From: Sphingobacterium sp.
GTDB taxonomy: Bacteria > Bacteroidota > Bacteroidia > Sphingobacteriales > Sphingobacteriaceae
Length of the DNA stretch: 64,000 nt
Direction of reading: 5' to 3'
Assembly (NCBI GenBank): GCA_031277685.1
Contig: JAITLV010000121.1
Coordinates: 85,747-149,746, forward strand
Each line of letters begins with the position of its first letter. Position 1 is the first letter of the stretch. A model generated the notes under the pieces. That model was not told the DNA's origin, did no database searches, and was given only the letters and a program-made list of their open reading frames with translations. The translations under genes were made by a program, and so were the position numbers. Below, piece by piece: positions 36,238 to 46,247 of this stretch.

Positions 36238-37803
36238 TTAAAAACCTTTTGTTTGTTTAAAATTATCATTTCCCAAACTTTTTGCAATATCCACTTCAGA
36301 CTGAGGAACCGGCCACAAGGTATCCCGTTCTCTGAATATTCTTGGAGCTCCATTGGGATCCTTGATGGCATCCATCACTTTTTGAATTGTTCCCCAGCGT
36401 TTTAAATCAAAGTAACGCTGCCCCTCCAAGGCCAGCTCAACTCGTCTTTCCTGGCGAATAATATTCCGGAATTCAGCTTTCGTCAACGCTGTGTTAAACT
36501 GCAGTAAAGGCATTTTTACATCCGCTCTGGATCGCACTTGATTTAAGGCATCGACAGCCGTTTGCTCAGGTCCTCCACTCTCATTTTTCGCCTCTGCATA
36601 AAGCAATAAGATATCAGCATAACGAAGAAATACCCAATCCTGATCACTTTGTGTGGCATAGCTCGTGGGCCATTTGGCTTCGTTGATATATTTTCGGGGT
36701 AGAAACCCACCCAAAACACCTTCCGCAACAGGATCAAAGGCAGAAGAAGCTGTCGTTCCACGCCATACACCTCGATAAATAATAGATGCTTTCAAGCGGG
36801 GATCTCTATTTTCCAAAGGATTGATTGAATCGTATTTAGCAGAAGTCTTAATATCCTTTCCATCAATACAGTAATAAGAGTCCACCAGATAACTCAAGGG
36901 TTGTATTGTTTTCAGATAGGAATACATCATATCGGCCGGACTATACATATTAGGTGGTAAAAATCGCGCCGAAAACATAATTTCTGGATTATTTGTCTGC
37001 CCTGGTTTTCTAAACAGATCCCGATAACCACCCTGATAAATCGAAAATTTATTTTCATCTATGATCAGTTTAGCAATGCTGGCAGCCTCGATCCATTTCT
37101 TTTGGCTCACCAAGACCCGTGTTTTATAACCCAGTGCGGCTCCTCTGACCGCATGTCCTTTGTATGCCGTGTTAGGTAGTTTCTCACTTGCATAATCCAG
37201 ATCCGCCAAAATTACTTCTATCACCTTATCTTTCGCTGTTCTACCCAGTTTCGCGCTTGCATCGTCCATCCCTAATGGTTCAAGTGTCAATGGTACATCT
37301 CCATAAAGATTTGTTAGCAAAAAATAATAATGAGCTCTTATGAAACGCGCCTCGGCCCTATACCGATCACGATCCTGCTGACTCATGCTGGTGATACGAT
37401 CAATATTAACGATCAGCCGGTTACATGCGGCTATCGCCTGATAGGAAATTTCATAGCCTTCTGCTTGAATCCCCCCTGTCGTAGAGGTCAATCCACCCCT
37501 AGAAATTGTATTAAAATTATTTGATGTACTTGATACAAATGCATCATCGGAGAGACCGTCCCAAAACATGCTTGCTCCTCCCCAGCCTCCCCGGGCATTG
37601 GATGAAGAGGTCGCATTGTATCCGCGGCATAAAAATTCGTAACAGCCCGATAACGCGAGATCAGCATCAGCTGAGGTTTTCCAGAATGACTGTTCAGGGA
37701 TTTTATCCGTGGGATTTTTATTAAGAAAATCTTTCGTACAACCACTGAACAAGGTACCAGCTGCCAAACATGCGTATAAATAGATTCTGATTTTATTTTT
37801 CAT
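36238..37803 (-). CDS. SusD/RagB-family outer-membrane lipoprotein of the fucoside locus
   Basis: A 521-residue protein with lipobox AAGTLFSGC (Cys22), SusD-like N-terminus (KDFLNKNPTDKIPEQSFWKT), helical motif RAEARFIRAHYYFLLTNLYGDVP and C-terminal RVELALEGQRYFDLKRWGTI followed by LWPVPQSEVDI. It binds the glycan at the surface together with the SusC whose gene ends 11 bp upstream. Confidence 0.93.
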   Translation of the reverse strand: MKNKIRIYLYACLAAGTLFSGCTKDFLNKNPTDKIPEQSFWKTSADADLALSGCYEFLCRGYNATSSSNARGGWGGASMFWDGLSDDAFVSSTSNNFNTISRGGLTSTTGGIQAEGYEISYQAIAACNRLIVNIDRITSMSQQDRDRYRAEARFIRAHYYFLLTNLYGDVPLTLEPLGMDDASAKLGRTAKDKVIEVILADLDYASEKLPNTAYKGHAVRGAALGYKTRVLVSQKKWIEAASIAKLIIDENKFSIYQGGYRDLFRKPGQTNNPEIMFSARFLPPNMYSPADMMYSYLKTIQPLSYLVDSYYCIDGKDIKTSAKYDSINPLENRDPRLKASIIYRGVWRGTTASSAFDPVAEGVLGGFLPRKYINEAKWPTSYATQSDQDWVFLRYADILLLYAEAKNESGGPEQTAVDALNQVRSRADVKMPLLQFNTALTKAEFRNIIRQERRVELALEGQRYFDLKRWGTIQKVMDAIKDPNGAPRIFRERDTLWPVPQSEVDIAKSLGNDNFKQTKGF

Positions 37804-37814
37804 GATTTCATCTT

Positions 37815-40800
37815 TTAGAAGGTAATATTCGCACCAAATGCAAACACTTTATTTTGAGGATGGGTTACATAACGTCCTGATGTCGCACCGCCACTGGATG
37901 AAACGCCTCTTTCAGGATCTAGCCCCGGAAACTTTGAAAAGGTAACCAGATTATCCGCTGCAAAATAAATGCGAAGACCTGAAATGCCTGCCTTTGATAA
38001 AGTGTGCTGTGGAATACTATAGCCTATTTGAACATTTTTCAGCCGCAAGAAAGAACCATCTTTCAAGAAAAATGTAGAGGCGCTTCTTACATTATTTGCT
38101 GCTGGAGATTCATCCAATCCCACAATAGGCAGTGAGGCATTGGGGTTTTCCGGTGTCCAAGCGTCCAGCCAATCTCGTGTGAAGGTTCCCCCCTGTCTAA
38201 ATGGAATAATACCCCATTCACTAACAAATATTTTTTGGCCTTGCGATCCGAAGAGAAAAGCCGTAAAATCAAAATTCTTCCAGACGGCAGTTGCGTTGAA
38301 TGAGTAGTCAAAATCAGGATAAGCACCTGAGACGACTGTACGGTCGTTATTATCCACCACCTGATCACCATTGATATCAGCAAATTTCAGATAACCTGGT
38401 TTTGCTGGGATCTGTTGTTCTGGAGCCCCCTTTACTTCCTCTTCCGACCTGAATATGCCTACATTTTGCCACAAATAGAAGCTACCATAAGGCAAGCCCT
38501 CACGGATGATTGTATTTCCTGAAATACGTTCAGCGCCATATTTTATGACTTTATTACGGTTTGCTTGAATATTTCCATTCAGGGTCAATGAAACTTCACC
38601 AATTTTTTCACGGTATTGAAGTCCAAGCTCAATACCTCTGTTACGCAATGTTCCATAATTTACCGTCGGTGCCGTGAGGCCGATGTAGGATGGAAACGCT
38701 GTCGATGGTGACAGAATATCGGAGGTTACTTTATTATACCAGTCAAAGGATGCCGTCAATTTATTATTCCAAAATCCGAGATCAAAACCAAAATCAAGGA
38801 CTTTGGTACTTTCCCATTTTATGCGCTCGTTTGCCATAGCAACCTGACGTGCCCCCTGCTGTAATGTTTCTTCAAATGGATAAGCAAAGGCGGAACTATA
38901 AACAGTTTGATAAGGATAGTTTCCGATATTCTGATTACCCAATGTTCCGATGGATGCTCTCAGTTTGAATTCGTTAATAGTCTCTTTCAGCTGCGAACCA
39001 AAAAAAGCTTCATCAGAAATCTTCCATCCTGCTGATACAGAAGGGAAAAAAGCCCATTTTCTATTTTCGGGAAAACGTGAAGAAGCATCATAACGGGCAT
39101 TCCCCTCCAGCAGATATTTGCCTTTGTAGTCATAGTTCAAACGTCCATAATAGGATCTTAGAGACCATTCGTTCGTAATCCCGCTATTGGACTGTTGCCC
39201 CGCTCCACCGCCATCCAATTCAAGTAGATCCTTATTTGGGAACTGCAGTCTGCTTCCGAATAATTTTTGGGCTTTATTATATTCGGCCTGAGTTCCGGCA
39301 AGCACTTTCAAATTATGATCGCCAAACGACTTATCGTAAGTCAATTGTGTATATCCAACAGGATATACGTTATTATCATCTGTCACTTCCAGTCCCTGTC
39401 CACCTACATCCAATTGCCGCGCTGGAAGTTCGTCTGGTTTTGCAAACCACATGTATTGATTAATCAGTGGTTTGTTGGTATAGTTTTTCGTAAAACCATA
39501 GGTCAGACCACCACTCGTTTTCCATTCCAAACCATCCAACAGCTTTACGTTAACGAAAATATTCCCCTGCATAAAGTAATTGTTCAGCCGAGTGAATGCA
39601 TTTTCAGCAACGGCTACCGGGTTTTTATTGGGTGATTGAAATGGATATGCTCTTGAAGTATATCGGCCACTGCCATCTGGAAGTACAGGTCCATATAATG
39701 GGGACTGACTTATCGTTGAGAGAAATTGATCCTCGCTTCCATTTCTTGGGTATTTTCGATCACCATAATTTAGGGTAATACTTGAACCGAAACTTATTCG
39801 ATCATTGATCTTCGAGCTTAGGTTCAGTTGTAAATTATATTTCTTAAAAGAGGTTCCGATCATAATATCTGGTTGATCGACGTAGCCGAGGATCACATTA
39901 TAACTTGTACCGCCGGCACCACCACTGAGACTAAGGTTGTGTGTCTGCACAGGTACTGTTCTAAATACAGCATCCAACCAATTGAAATCTGGATAAAGCG
40001 TTTTATCCGTTGCATTCTTATAGGCATCAATCATTTCTTGACTGAACAAGGCATTGACATTGGTTGTTCCGGAATTCTTCGCGGCCTGGTTATATAGGGT
40101 CATATAATCAACCGAATTATAGACCAAATCAGGCAATGCTGAGGCCTTTGTAATTCCGACGTTATAATCGTAACTAAGCTGAGCTTTCCCCGATTTACCC
40201 TGTTTTGTTGTCACCAGGATGACACCATTTGCAGCTCTGGCTCCATAAATGGCTGCCGAAGCAGCATCCTTTAATACCGTGATATTCTCGATTGCCTGTG
40301 GGTTGAGATTTTCTAAGCTTCCCGGAATTCCATCCACAATGACCAATGGAGCAGACGAGGCGCCATAGGATCCTAAGCCCCTTACCTGTAAATTCACATT
40401 TTCATTACCCGCTTCTCCAGATCCCTGCGTCACACGGAGACCGGGCATACGCCCCTGTAGTAATTGCGTGGGATTCGTTGCAATACGCTTATTCAACGTT
40501 TTCCCATCCACCGCAGCAACAGCCCCGGTCAAATTACTCTTTTTCTGTGTTCCATAACCTACGACGACGACTTCGTCCATCAGGCTACTTGATTCTTGTA
40601 ATATAAGATTGATATGATCCTTTTTATCAACTGCTATCTCAGTTTTTTCTCTACCAACTAGCGAGAAAATCAGCACATCAATATCTTTTGCCAGAATCTG
40701 ATAATTACCGGATGCATCTGTAACCGTTCCGTTCTTCACGCCTTTAATCTGTACTGTTACTCCTGCGAGTGGTTCGCCCGCTGGAGAAGTTACTTTTCCG

Positions 40801-40904
40801 GATATTTTCAGCTGCGCCTGGGCAAACACATTGGGTGCTGCCATACTCATCAGTGAAAACAAAAGCAACCCTCTTCCTACCGTTTTGGTTATCGGTGTTA
40901 TCAT
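37815..40904 (-). CDS. SusC/RagA-family TonB-dependent transporter of the fucoside locus
   Basis: A 1029-residue protein: signal peptide (LLLFSLMSMAAPNVFAQ), CarboxypepD_reg domain (about 33-110, KISGKVTSPAGEPLAGVTVQ), segment LMDEVVVVGYGTQKKSNLTG, plug (about 125-230) and barrel ending VFAFGANITF. It is the first gene of an eight-gene minus-strand series with gaps of 5-62 bp (SusC, SusD, GH29, GH2, GH95, PL38-like, GH88 fusion, HTCS). Confidence 0.94.
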   Translation of the reverse strand: MITPITKTVGRGLLLFSLMSMAAPNVFAQAQLKISGKVTSPAGEPLAGVTVQIKGVKNGTVTDASGNYQILAKDIDVLIFSLVGREKTEIAVDKKDHINLILQESSSLMDEVVVVGYGTQKKSNLTGAVAAVDGKTLNKRIATNPTQLLQGRMPGLRVTQGSGEAGNENVNLQVRGLGSYGASSAPLVIVDGIPGSLENLNPQAIENITVLKDAASAAIYGARAANGVILVTTKQGKSGKAQLSYDYNVGITKASALPDLVYNSVDYMTLYNQAAKNSGTTNVNALFSQEMIDAYKNATDKTLYPDFNWLDAVFRTVPVQTHNLSLSGGAGGTSYNVILGYVDQPDIMIGTSFKKYNLQLNLSSKINDRISFGSSITLNYGDRKYPRNGSEDQFLSTISQSPLYGPVLPDGSGRYTSRAYPFQSPNKNPVAVAENAFTRLNNYFMQGNIFVNVKLLDGLEWKTSGGLTYGFTKNYTNKPLINQYMWFAKPDELPARQLDVGGQGLEVTDDNNVYPVGYTQLTYDKSFGDHNLKVLAGTQAEYNKAQKLFGSRLQFPNKDLLELDGGGAGQQSNSGITNEWSLRSYYGRLNYDYKGKYLLEGNARYDASSRFPENRKWAFFPSVSAGWKISDEAFFGSQLKETINEFKLRASIGTLGNQNIGNYPYQTVYSSAFAYPFEETLQQGARQVAMANERIKWESTKVLDFGFDLGFWNNKLTASFDWYNKVTSDILSPSTAFPSYIGLTAPTVNYGTLRNRGIELGLQYREKIGEVSLTLNGNIQANRNKVIKYGAERISGNTIIREGLPYGSFYLWQNVGIFRSEEEVKGAPEQQIPAKPGYLKFADINGDQVVDNNDRTVVSGAYPDFDYSFNATAVWKNFDFTAFLFGSQGQKIFVSEWGIIPFRQGGTFTRDWLDAWTPENPNASLPIVGLDESPAANNVRSASTFFLKDGSFLRLKNVQIGYSIPQHTLSKAGISGLRIYFAADNLVTFSKFPGLDPERGVSSSGGATSGRYVTHPQNKVFAFGANITF

Positions 40905-40955
40905 AGTTGTCTTGGTTTATTTGGTTATTTTAACTCAATAAGTGAAACCAAAGAT

Positions 40956-40963
40956 CAAAAATA
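40956..40963 (-). promoter_or_regulatory. Possible -7 box of the fucoside-locus susC
   Basis: The minus strand reads TATTTTTG at 40963-40956, an exact TAnnTTTG, 52 bp upstream of the susC start at 40904. No TTG is found at the expected 17-23 nt further upstream; the nearest is 28 nt away. That would fit a promoter needing activation by the HTCS, but this is inference. Confidence 0.4.
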
Positions 40964-41118
40964 GCCTGCTTTAAACAGGGTAATTTTTGTTCAAATAGGT
41001 GGAAAAAATAGCTTTTTTACTGATTTTAAGGCAGATTAAACGGATTTAAAAAAAACAGCTTTTTCAGCTTTCTATATGGTTCACAAAAAGCGCTTATTGC
41101 GGTACTTTTTGGTGAAAT

Positions 41119-41165
41119 AAAAAGAGAACAGTATTCGCTTTTAAATTGGATGCTGTTCTCTTTTT
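41119..41165 (-). terminator. Intrinsic terminator after the third SusC/SusD pair
   Basis: AAAAAGAGAACAG (41119-41131) pairs with CTGTTCTCTTTTT (41153-41165), a 13-bp perfect stem with a 21-nt loop, 32 bp past the SusD stop at 41197. On the minus strand the stem ends in CTTTTTATTT. It separates this pair from the fucoside-locus promoter. Confidence 0.75.
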
Positions 41166-41196
41166 ATTTGTACTATTGTAAAGTTACTTAGTAGCC

Positions 41197-42711
41197 TTAA
41201 TACCCTGGGTTTTGTGGCAATAAATTTGAATTACGGGCGATCTCATCCTGAGGAATAGGCATCAAGGCATGGTAATCTTTCACTTTTGGCTGGCTCTCAT
41301 AAGCGCCAGGTCTAGTAAATGCATCCACAACCTGCCCCCAACGTTTGATATCGTACCATCTCTTCCATTCAAAAGCTAATTCTACACGACGCTCTTCCTG
41401 TACTGCTTTTCTAAAGGCATCCTGTGTCATGTCAACAGGTAAATCTGCGGGATAAGATTGTATTCCTTGTGGGGTATATCTCGCCCTGGCCCGAACGGCA
41501 TTGATATAGCTCAAAGCTTTGTCTGTTGGCCCCCCTTTACTCTCATTTAAAGCTTCTGCAGCCATTAAAAGGACTTCTGCATAACGAAATATAACATGTT
41601 TAATATCTGAATCTGAGCCATCTGCTCCGGCATTCGTACCCGGATGTAGACACCATTTTGCAGTGTGGATACGGGGCCATTTCCATTTTTGATAAGGTGT
41701 CATTACTCCCTTTACTGGCGTTTCAGTTAAGAAACTAATTTTCTTTCGAGGGTCTAAGTCTGAAAAACTAGCATACATACCGTTTGAAGGAACGATAACA
41801 CTCCACCCCAGCATATCGGCATCCCTTACCCCAGTCATTGGAGCTGTATAATCCTGATTGGACGCGTTTTCTCCAGTAATCCCACCCAAGAAATCTACTA
41901 CCCAAACATGCTCCGACTGAAATCCAAGATCGGCGTCCCATAGGCTATTATAATCTTTTACCAACGCATATTGGTATTTATTTGCATCATTGATCACAGA
42001 CTCAGCCATTTTAGCAGCGTCGTCCCATTTTTTTAAGACCATATACACGGAAGCCAATAAGGTTTGTGCCGCGCCCTTGGATGGTCTAGCTTTATTATTA
42101 TTCGCATAAGTATCCGGTAAATTCGCAATGGCATACACGCAATCTGCAATGATATTTTCATACACTTTTGCCGCCGGAGTTTTATTAATTGCAATCACCT
42201 GGCTTGGATCGCTGACGAACTCACCGATATACGGAATGTCACCAAATAGCTGAACGAGGTGATAATAGTATAATGCGCGTAGTAATCTCGCTTCAGCGAT
42301 AAGCGCTGATTTTTTATTCTCATTCATTTTGACTGCAGGAATCCCATCTATTGCGGCATTTGCTGCCCCTATACCCAAATAAGCAGTCTTCCATACAGCA
42401 AGTAAATCTTGATTACTTGCATCGTGTGTAAAGCTGTTCAACTGAATCCGGCTAGACTGTGTACCAATATCTGCGATATCACAGTCATCGCCCAGTAGTT
42501 GGAGAACCATAGTTAACCTTCGTCCATAAAAGTCTGCGTTGGCCAACAGCCCATAAATTCCCATAACTGACGCTTCTGCATCTGCCTCTGTCTTAAAATA
42601 TTGCTTAGGATCCAAAATGCTTATGGGTTCTTCGTTCAATTTTGTACACGAAACCAAACTGGTCATACACAGTGCTGTAAGCATAATACGATATATCGTT
42701 ATCTTTTTCAT
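41197..42711 (-). CDS. SusD/RagB-family outer-membrane lipoprotein (unaccompanied pair)
   Basis: A 504-residue protein with lipobox MTSLVSC (Cys22), N-terminal motif KLNEEPISILDPKQYFKTEADAEASVMGIYG (in two parts), helical motif IAEARLLRALYYYHLVQLFGDIPY and C-terminal VELAFEWKRWYDIKRWGQV followed by LMPIPQDEIARN. The 115-bp gap to the upstream SusC contains no gene. No degradative enzyme is transcribed with the pair, and a strong terminator follows. Confidence 0.92.
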   Translation of the reverse strand: MKKITIYRIMLTALCMTSLVSCTKLNEEPISILDPKQYFKTEADAEASVMGIYGLLANADFYGRRLTMVLQLLGDDCDIADIGTQSSRIQLNSFTHDASNQDLLAVWKTAYLGIGAANAAIDGIPAVKMNENKKSALIAEARLLRALYYYHLVQLFGDIPYIGEFVSDPSQVIAINKTPAAKVYENIIADCVYAIANLPDTYANNNKARPSKGAAQTLLASVYMVLKKWDDAAKMAESVINDANKYQYALVKDYNSLWDADLGFQSEHVWVVDFLGGITGENASNQDYTAPMTGVRDADMLGWSVIVPSNGMYASFSDLDPRKKISFLTETPVKGVMTPYQKWKWPRIHTAKWCLHPGTNAGADGSDSDIKHVIFRYAEVLLMAAEALNESKGGPTDKALSYINAVRARARYTPQGIQSYPADLPVDMTQDAFRKAVQEERRVELAFEWKRWYDIKRWGQVVDAFTRPGAYESQPKVKDYHALMPIPQDEIARNSNLLPQNPGY

Positions 42712-42826
42712 TCGTATGAATTATTAACAAGTGCGTATTTCGAGTTGCTAACTGAAATAATACACTCGGATTATATTATTGTCTTGAATTTGCTCATCAA
42801 TAGCGTCCTCAAGGTTATTAACGGTA

Positions 42827-45800
42827 TTAAAACCTCAGATTTAAGCCAAGAGTATACGATTTAATATTAGGATAGCCCATATAGTCCAATCCGATATTTC
42901 GGTTTGAATCCTGGTAGCTAACTTCCGGATCAAAGCCTGTGTAATTGGTCCATGTCCATATATTCTGCGCACTAACATATATTCTTAAATATTTTAGATG
43001 AATCTTTTCAAGCGATTTCTCTGAAAAATTATAACCCAATGCAAGGTTTTTTAAACGTAGATATGAACCATCTTCTACCCAACGAGAAGATACTTCCGGG
43101 TTGTTGGTTGAACTCGCTCTGGGAATGTCAGTATGGGTATTATCAGTTGTCCAGCGCCTGAGTGCATCTTTCGTTGCATTGCCTTTCCCGGCCATCCAGT
43201 CTAATTCCATCCGGGTAATATTCAACATATCATTACCATAACTTCCTTGCATAAATATATTCAGGTCAAAATTCTTATACTTAAAGTCATTATTAAAACC
43301 AAAGGTGAAATCAGGATTTGGATCACCAATAATTGTTCGGTCATCAGCATTCACAACACCATTAGCACCCACTGTCAACTGGTTATTTTTATCTCGGCCG
43401 AATAAATCCTTGTAACGAATATCGCCAGGTTTTTTATTTGGTTGTGCACTAAAATCATCACCCTGTTGATAAATTCCATCTGTAACCCATCCAAAGAAAG
43501 CACCCAGGACTTCGCCTTCACGCAACAATTGTGAATCTGTTGACAACATATGCCCCGGAATTGTATTATAGCGGATCTCCCCGCCCGGAAGCTGCAAAAT
43601 CTTGTTTCGATTGAAACTAATATTAAAGTCTGTTTTCCATCCAAAAGCACCATTGAGATTGGTTGTTTGCAAGCCAAATTCCCAGCCTTTATTTTGTACA
43701 CTGCCTACATTCTGGAGTGCCGTTGTAAATCCGGAATAGAGCGGCAATGGTACCTGATACAATAGGTTGATTGTCTTTTTGTAATAATAATCTACAGATA
43801 AGTTGATTCTACTTTTCAAGATACCAATATCCAAACCAGCATCCGTCTGCTTCGTTGTTTCCCAAGTTAGATTCGGGTTGGCAACGTTGGTCGGGCGCAC
43901 AGCGTTTACAGGACTTCCCCCCATCGTTGTCAGTGTTGGAGAGAATCTCGCTAAAGATTGATAGGATCCGATTTCTGAATTTCCAGTCTCACCATAACTT
44001 GTCCGTAGTTTTAGATTACTCAGCCAAGTAACTGATTGTAAAAAAGGCTCCTGGCTCACATTCCAGGCTAATGCCCCAGAAGGAAAGAATGCCCATTTAT
44101 TGTTGTCTCCAAATTTGGAGGAACCATCGTATCGTCCCGTGGCAGTAACAAAATAGCGATTTTTATAATTATAGTTTAACCTACCATAAAAAGAAGACAT
44201 CACCCAGTCTTCCAGGTTTGAAGATGCGTTTTGGTAGTTGGAACCGGCACCCAAATTCCAATAGCTGAAGCTGTCTGAAATAAAGTTTCGATTATTAGCT
44301 TGCCAGGTTTCATTTCTAGAACTTTGGTAGGAATAACCAGCCATCGCATTTAGGTTATGATCTTCGTGAAAGGTCTGCGTATAGGTCAAAAAGTTTTCAT
44401 TGATCAAATTGGTATTTTTATGTGCCGCAATTGATCCAACACCGCCGAAGTTTCGTCCCTCGACCAATTCTTTCGAGACATAATTTCCTGTACGTTGATT
44501 GCTCACCTGCACACCAAAGGTGCTACGAAAGATTAAATTTTTCAGGATTCCTAATTCCACAAAGCCATTTCCCTGAAACAGATCAGTAATCACCTCATTT
44601 TTCCTTTCCATAGCGGCAGCTACCGGGTTGTCATGCGGATCTCCAAACTGCTTCAGCGTATACTTCCCGTCCGAATCGTAAACTCCTTGTGTAGGTTCAA
44701 ACCGCAATGCGGCCGAGATCACCCCTGCCCCTGTCGTCCCACTGCTCCCCTCTTGGGTTCTTACACCATTCAACTTATTCCGGTTAAAAAGTAACCTTGT
44801 TCCGATCTTGATTCGGTCGGAAACTTTCATTTCGAGATTGGAAGTTCCGGAAATCCTTCTAAAATCCGAATTAATTACAGTTCCTTTTTGTCCAAAATGA
44901 CTGACAGAAGTATAGTATTTGACATTATCGCTCCCGCCAGATACAGAGACTTGATTATTTAACTGGTTTCCGTTTCTAAAAATGAGATCCTGCCAATCAG
45001 TTCCTTCACCTAGCGATTGAGGATCGGGAAAAGGAGCATTGTTATTACCTGCATTTTTATAAGCGTCATTGATATAAGAGGCAAATTCTGACGCATTTAA
45101 TAGGGCAAGACGTTTGCCTACTTTTTGCGAAGCAAAGGAATTGTTCAGTTCAATGACTGGTTTACCTGAACGACCCTTTTTTGTCGTAATCATGATTACC
45201 CCATTCGCTCCTCTTGATCCATAAATAGCAGTTGCAGAAGCATCTTTCAATACTTCGATGGATTCAACATCTTCAGGTGCGGGTGCAGAACTACCGGGAA
45301 ATCCATCAACAACATATAATGGGTCACTACTTGCATTTATGGAACTTCCCCCTCTGATGCGTACCCGCGGGGCCTTACCAGGTTCACCGTTCGTACTGGT
45401 CACAGAAACACCGGGGGCACGGCCCTGTAAGGCTTGGGCAGTACCAGCCAATGGGAACGCATTAATTTGATTCGCATTGATAGAAGATACAGAACCTGTT
45501 AAATCGCTTTTTCGCTGTGTACCATAGCCGACAACAACAACTTCATCCATCAATGACTCGTTCGATTGTAGTGTAATTTGTACTGTTCTTTGATTTGCTG
45601 CGAGTTTAATTTCTTGTCTATCATAACCTATGGATGAAAAAGTTAATGTGGCATTAGCAGGTACCTTTAGTATAAATTCTCCTTTATCATTGGTTTGGGT
45701 GCTGCGATTGCTCGATCCTTTCACCGCTATGGAAACCCCTTGTATTGGAGAATTGTCTTTGTTGACGACCTTACCGTTGATCTCCGTCTCTTCCTGATTA

Positions 45801-45928
45801 ATTTGAAGGTGAATGCCGCCGCCCACATCTCCCGTCATTCCTAATGACAATCCCGGTGATAAGAATATGGCCATGGAAGCATAGGGAATAAGCGCACAGG
45901 GCCCCCTTCTGAAAAGCTTTGATTTCAT
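42827..45928 (-). CDS. SusC/RagA-family TonB-dependent transporter (unaccompanied pair)
   Basis: A 1033-residue protein with CarboxypepD_reg domain (about 48-125, INGKVVNKDNSPIQGVSIAV), segment LMDEVVVVGYGTQRKSDLTG, plug (about 140-240, VESIEVLKDASATAIYGSRG) and barrel ending YTLGLNLRF. It has its own promoter at 46001-46028. It may serve the same glycan as the fucoside locus or another one whose enzymes lie elsewhere. Confidence 0.93.
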   Translation of the reverse strand: MKSKLFRRGPCALIPYASMAIFLSPGLSLGMTGDVGGGIHLQINQEETEINGKVVNKDNSPIQGVSIAVKGSSNRSTQTNDKGEFILKVPANATLTFSSIGYDRQEIKLAANQRTVQITLQSNESLMDEVVVVGYGTQRKSDLTGSVSSINANQINAFPLAGTAQALQGRAPGVSVTSTNGEPGKAPRVRIRGGSSINASSDPLYVVDGFPGSSAPAPEDVESIEVLKDASATAIYGSRGANGVIMITTKKGRSGKPVIELNNSFASQKVGKRLALLNASEFASYINDAYKNAGNNNAPFPDPQSLGEGTDWQDLIFRNGNQLNNQVSVSGGSDNVKYYTSVSHFGQKGTVINSDFRRISGTSNLEMKVSDRIKIGTRLLFNRNKLNGVRTQEGSSGTTGAGVISAALRFEPTQGVYDSDGKYTLKQFGDPHDNPVAAAMERKNEVITDLFQGNGFVELGILKNLIFRSTFGVQVSNQRTGNYVSKELVEGRNFGGVGSIAAHKNTNLINENFLTYTQTFHEDHNLNAMAGYSYQSSRNETWQANNRNFISDSFSYWNLGAGSNYQNASSNLEDWVMSSFYGRLNYNYKNRYFVTATGRYDGSSKFGDNNKWAFFPSGALAWNVSQEPFLQSVTWLSNLKLRTSYGETGNSEIGSYQSLARFSPTLTTMGGSPVNAVRPTNVANPNLTWETTKQTDAGLDIGILKSRINLSVDYYYKKTINLLYQVPLPLYSGFTTALQNVGSVQNKGWEFGLQTTNLNGAFGWKTDFNISFNRNKILQLPGGEIRYNTIPGHMLSTDSQLLREGEVLGAFFGWVTDGIYQQGDDFSAQPNKKPGDIRYKDLFGRDKNNQLTVGANGVVNADDRTIIGDPNPDFTFGFNNDFKYKNFDLNIFMQGSYGNDMLNITRMELDWMAGKGNATKDALRRWTTDNTHTDIPRASSTNNPEVSSRWVEDGSYLRLKNLALGYNFSEKSLEKIHLKYLRIYVSAQNIWTWTNYTGFDPEVSYQDSNRNIGLDYMGYPNIKSYTLGLNLRF

Positions 45929-46247
45929 AATTTTACTGTTTAGTGTTTTGGGTTTACGTTTTAAATGATGGATTCACTCCTTGAGCAATTCGTTTGAATC
46001 CAAATCTAATGTGTTGAGATTTGATCAAGTCATTTTGTGTTTATTTTGGTTATTAATTTCCAAGGTAATTAAAAAACGAGTAGACTTCACGGAATTGAGC
46101 TATTAAAAATGCGAAAACGATTTCGACTATTTTATGTAAAAAAAAGCAGATGAATGCCTATAATAATATTCATCTATCACTAGTATTCTCCCATTTGCGA
46201 TAAAATCTATATATTGCTTTTCAAATCAATTTAAAGTGAGGAATTAG
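45929..46247. promoter_or_regulatory. Divergent intergenic region (319 bp) between susC and the propeller regulator
   Basis: The left half carries the minus-strand susC promoter (see separate entry). The right half is AT-rich and should hold the promoter of the regulator at 46248, but I found no exact TAnnTTTG box on the plus strand. No TTGTATACAA palindrome is present, so this region is outside the GntR regulon. Confidence 0.5.
46001..46028 (-). promoter_or_regulatory. Bacteroidota-type promoter of the unaccompanied susC
   Basis: On the minus strand, TTG at 46028-46026, a 17-nt spacer and TAGATTTG at 46008-46001 match the -33/-7 consensus with an exact -7 box. The predicted transcript start near 45995 gives a leader of about 65 nt before the ATG at 45928. 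Confidence 0.6.
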
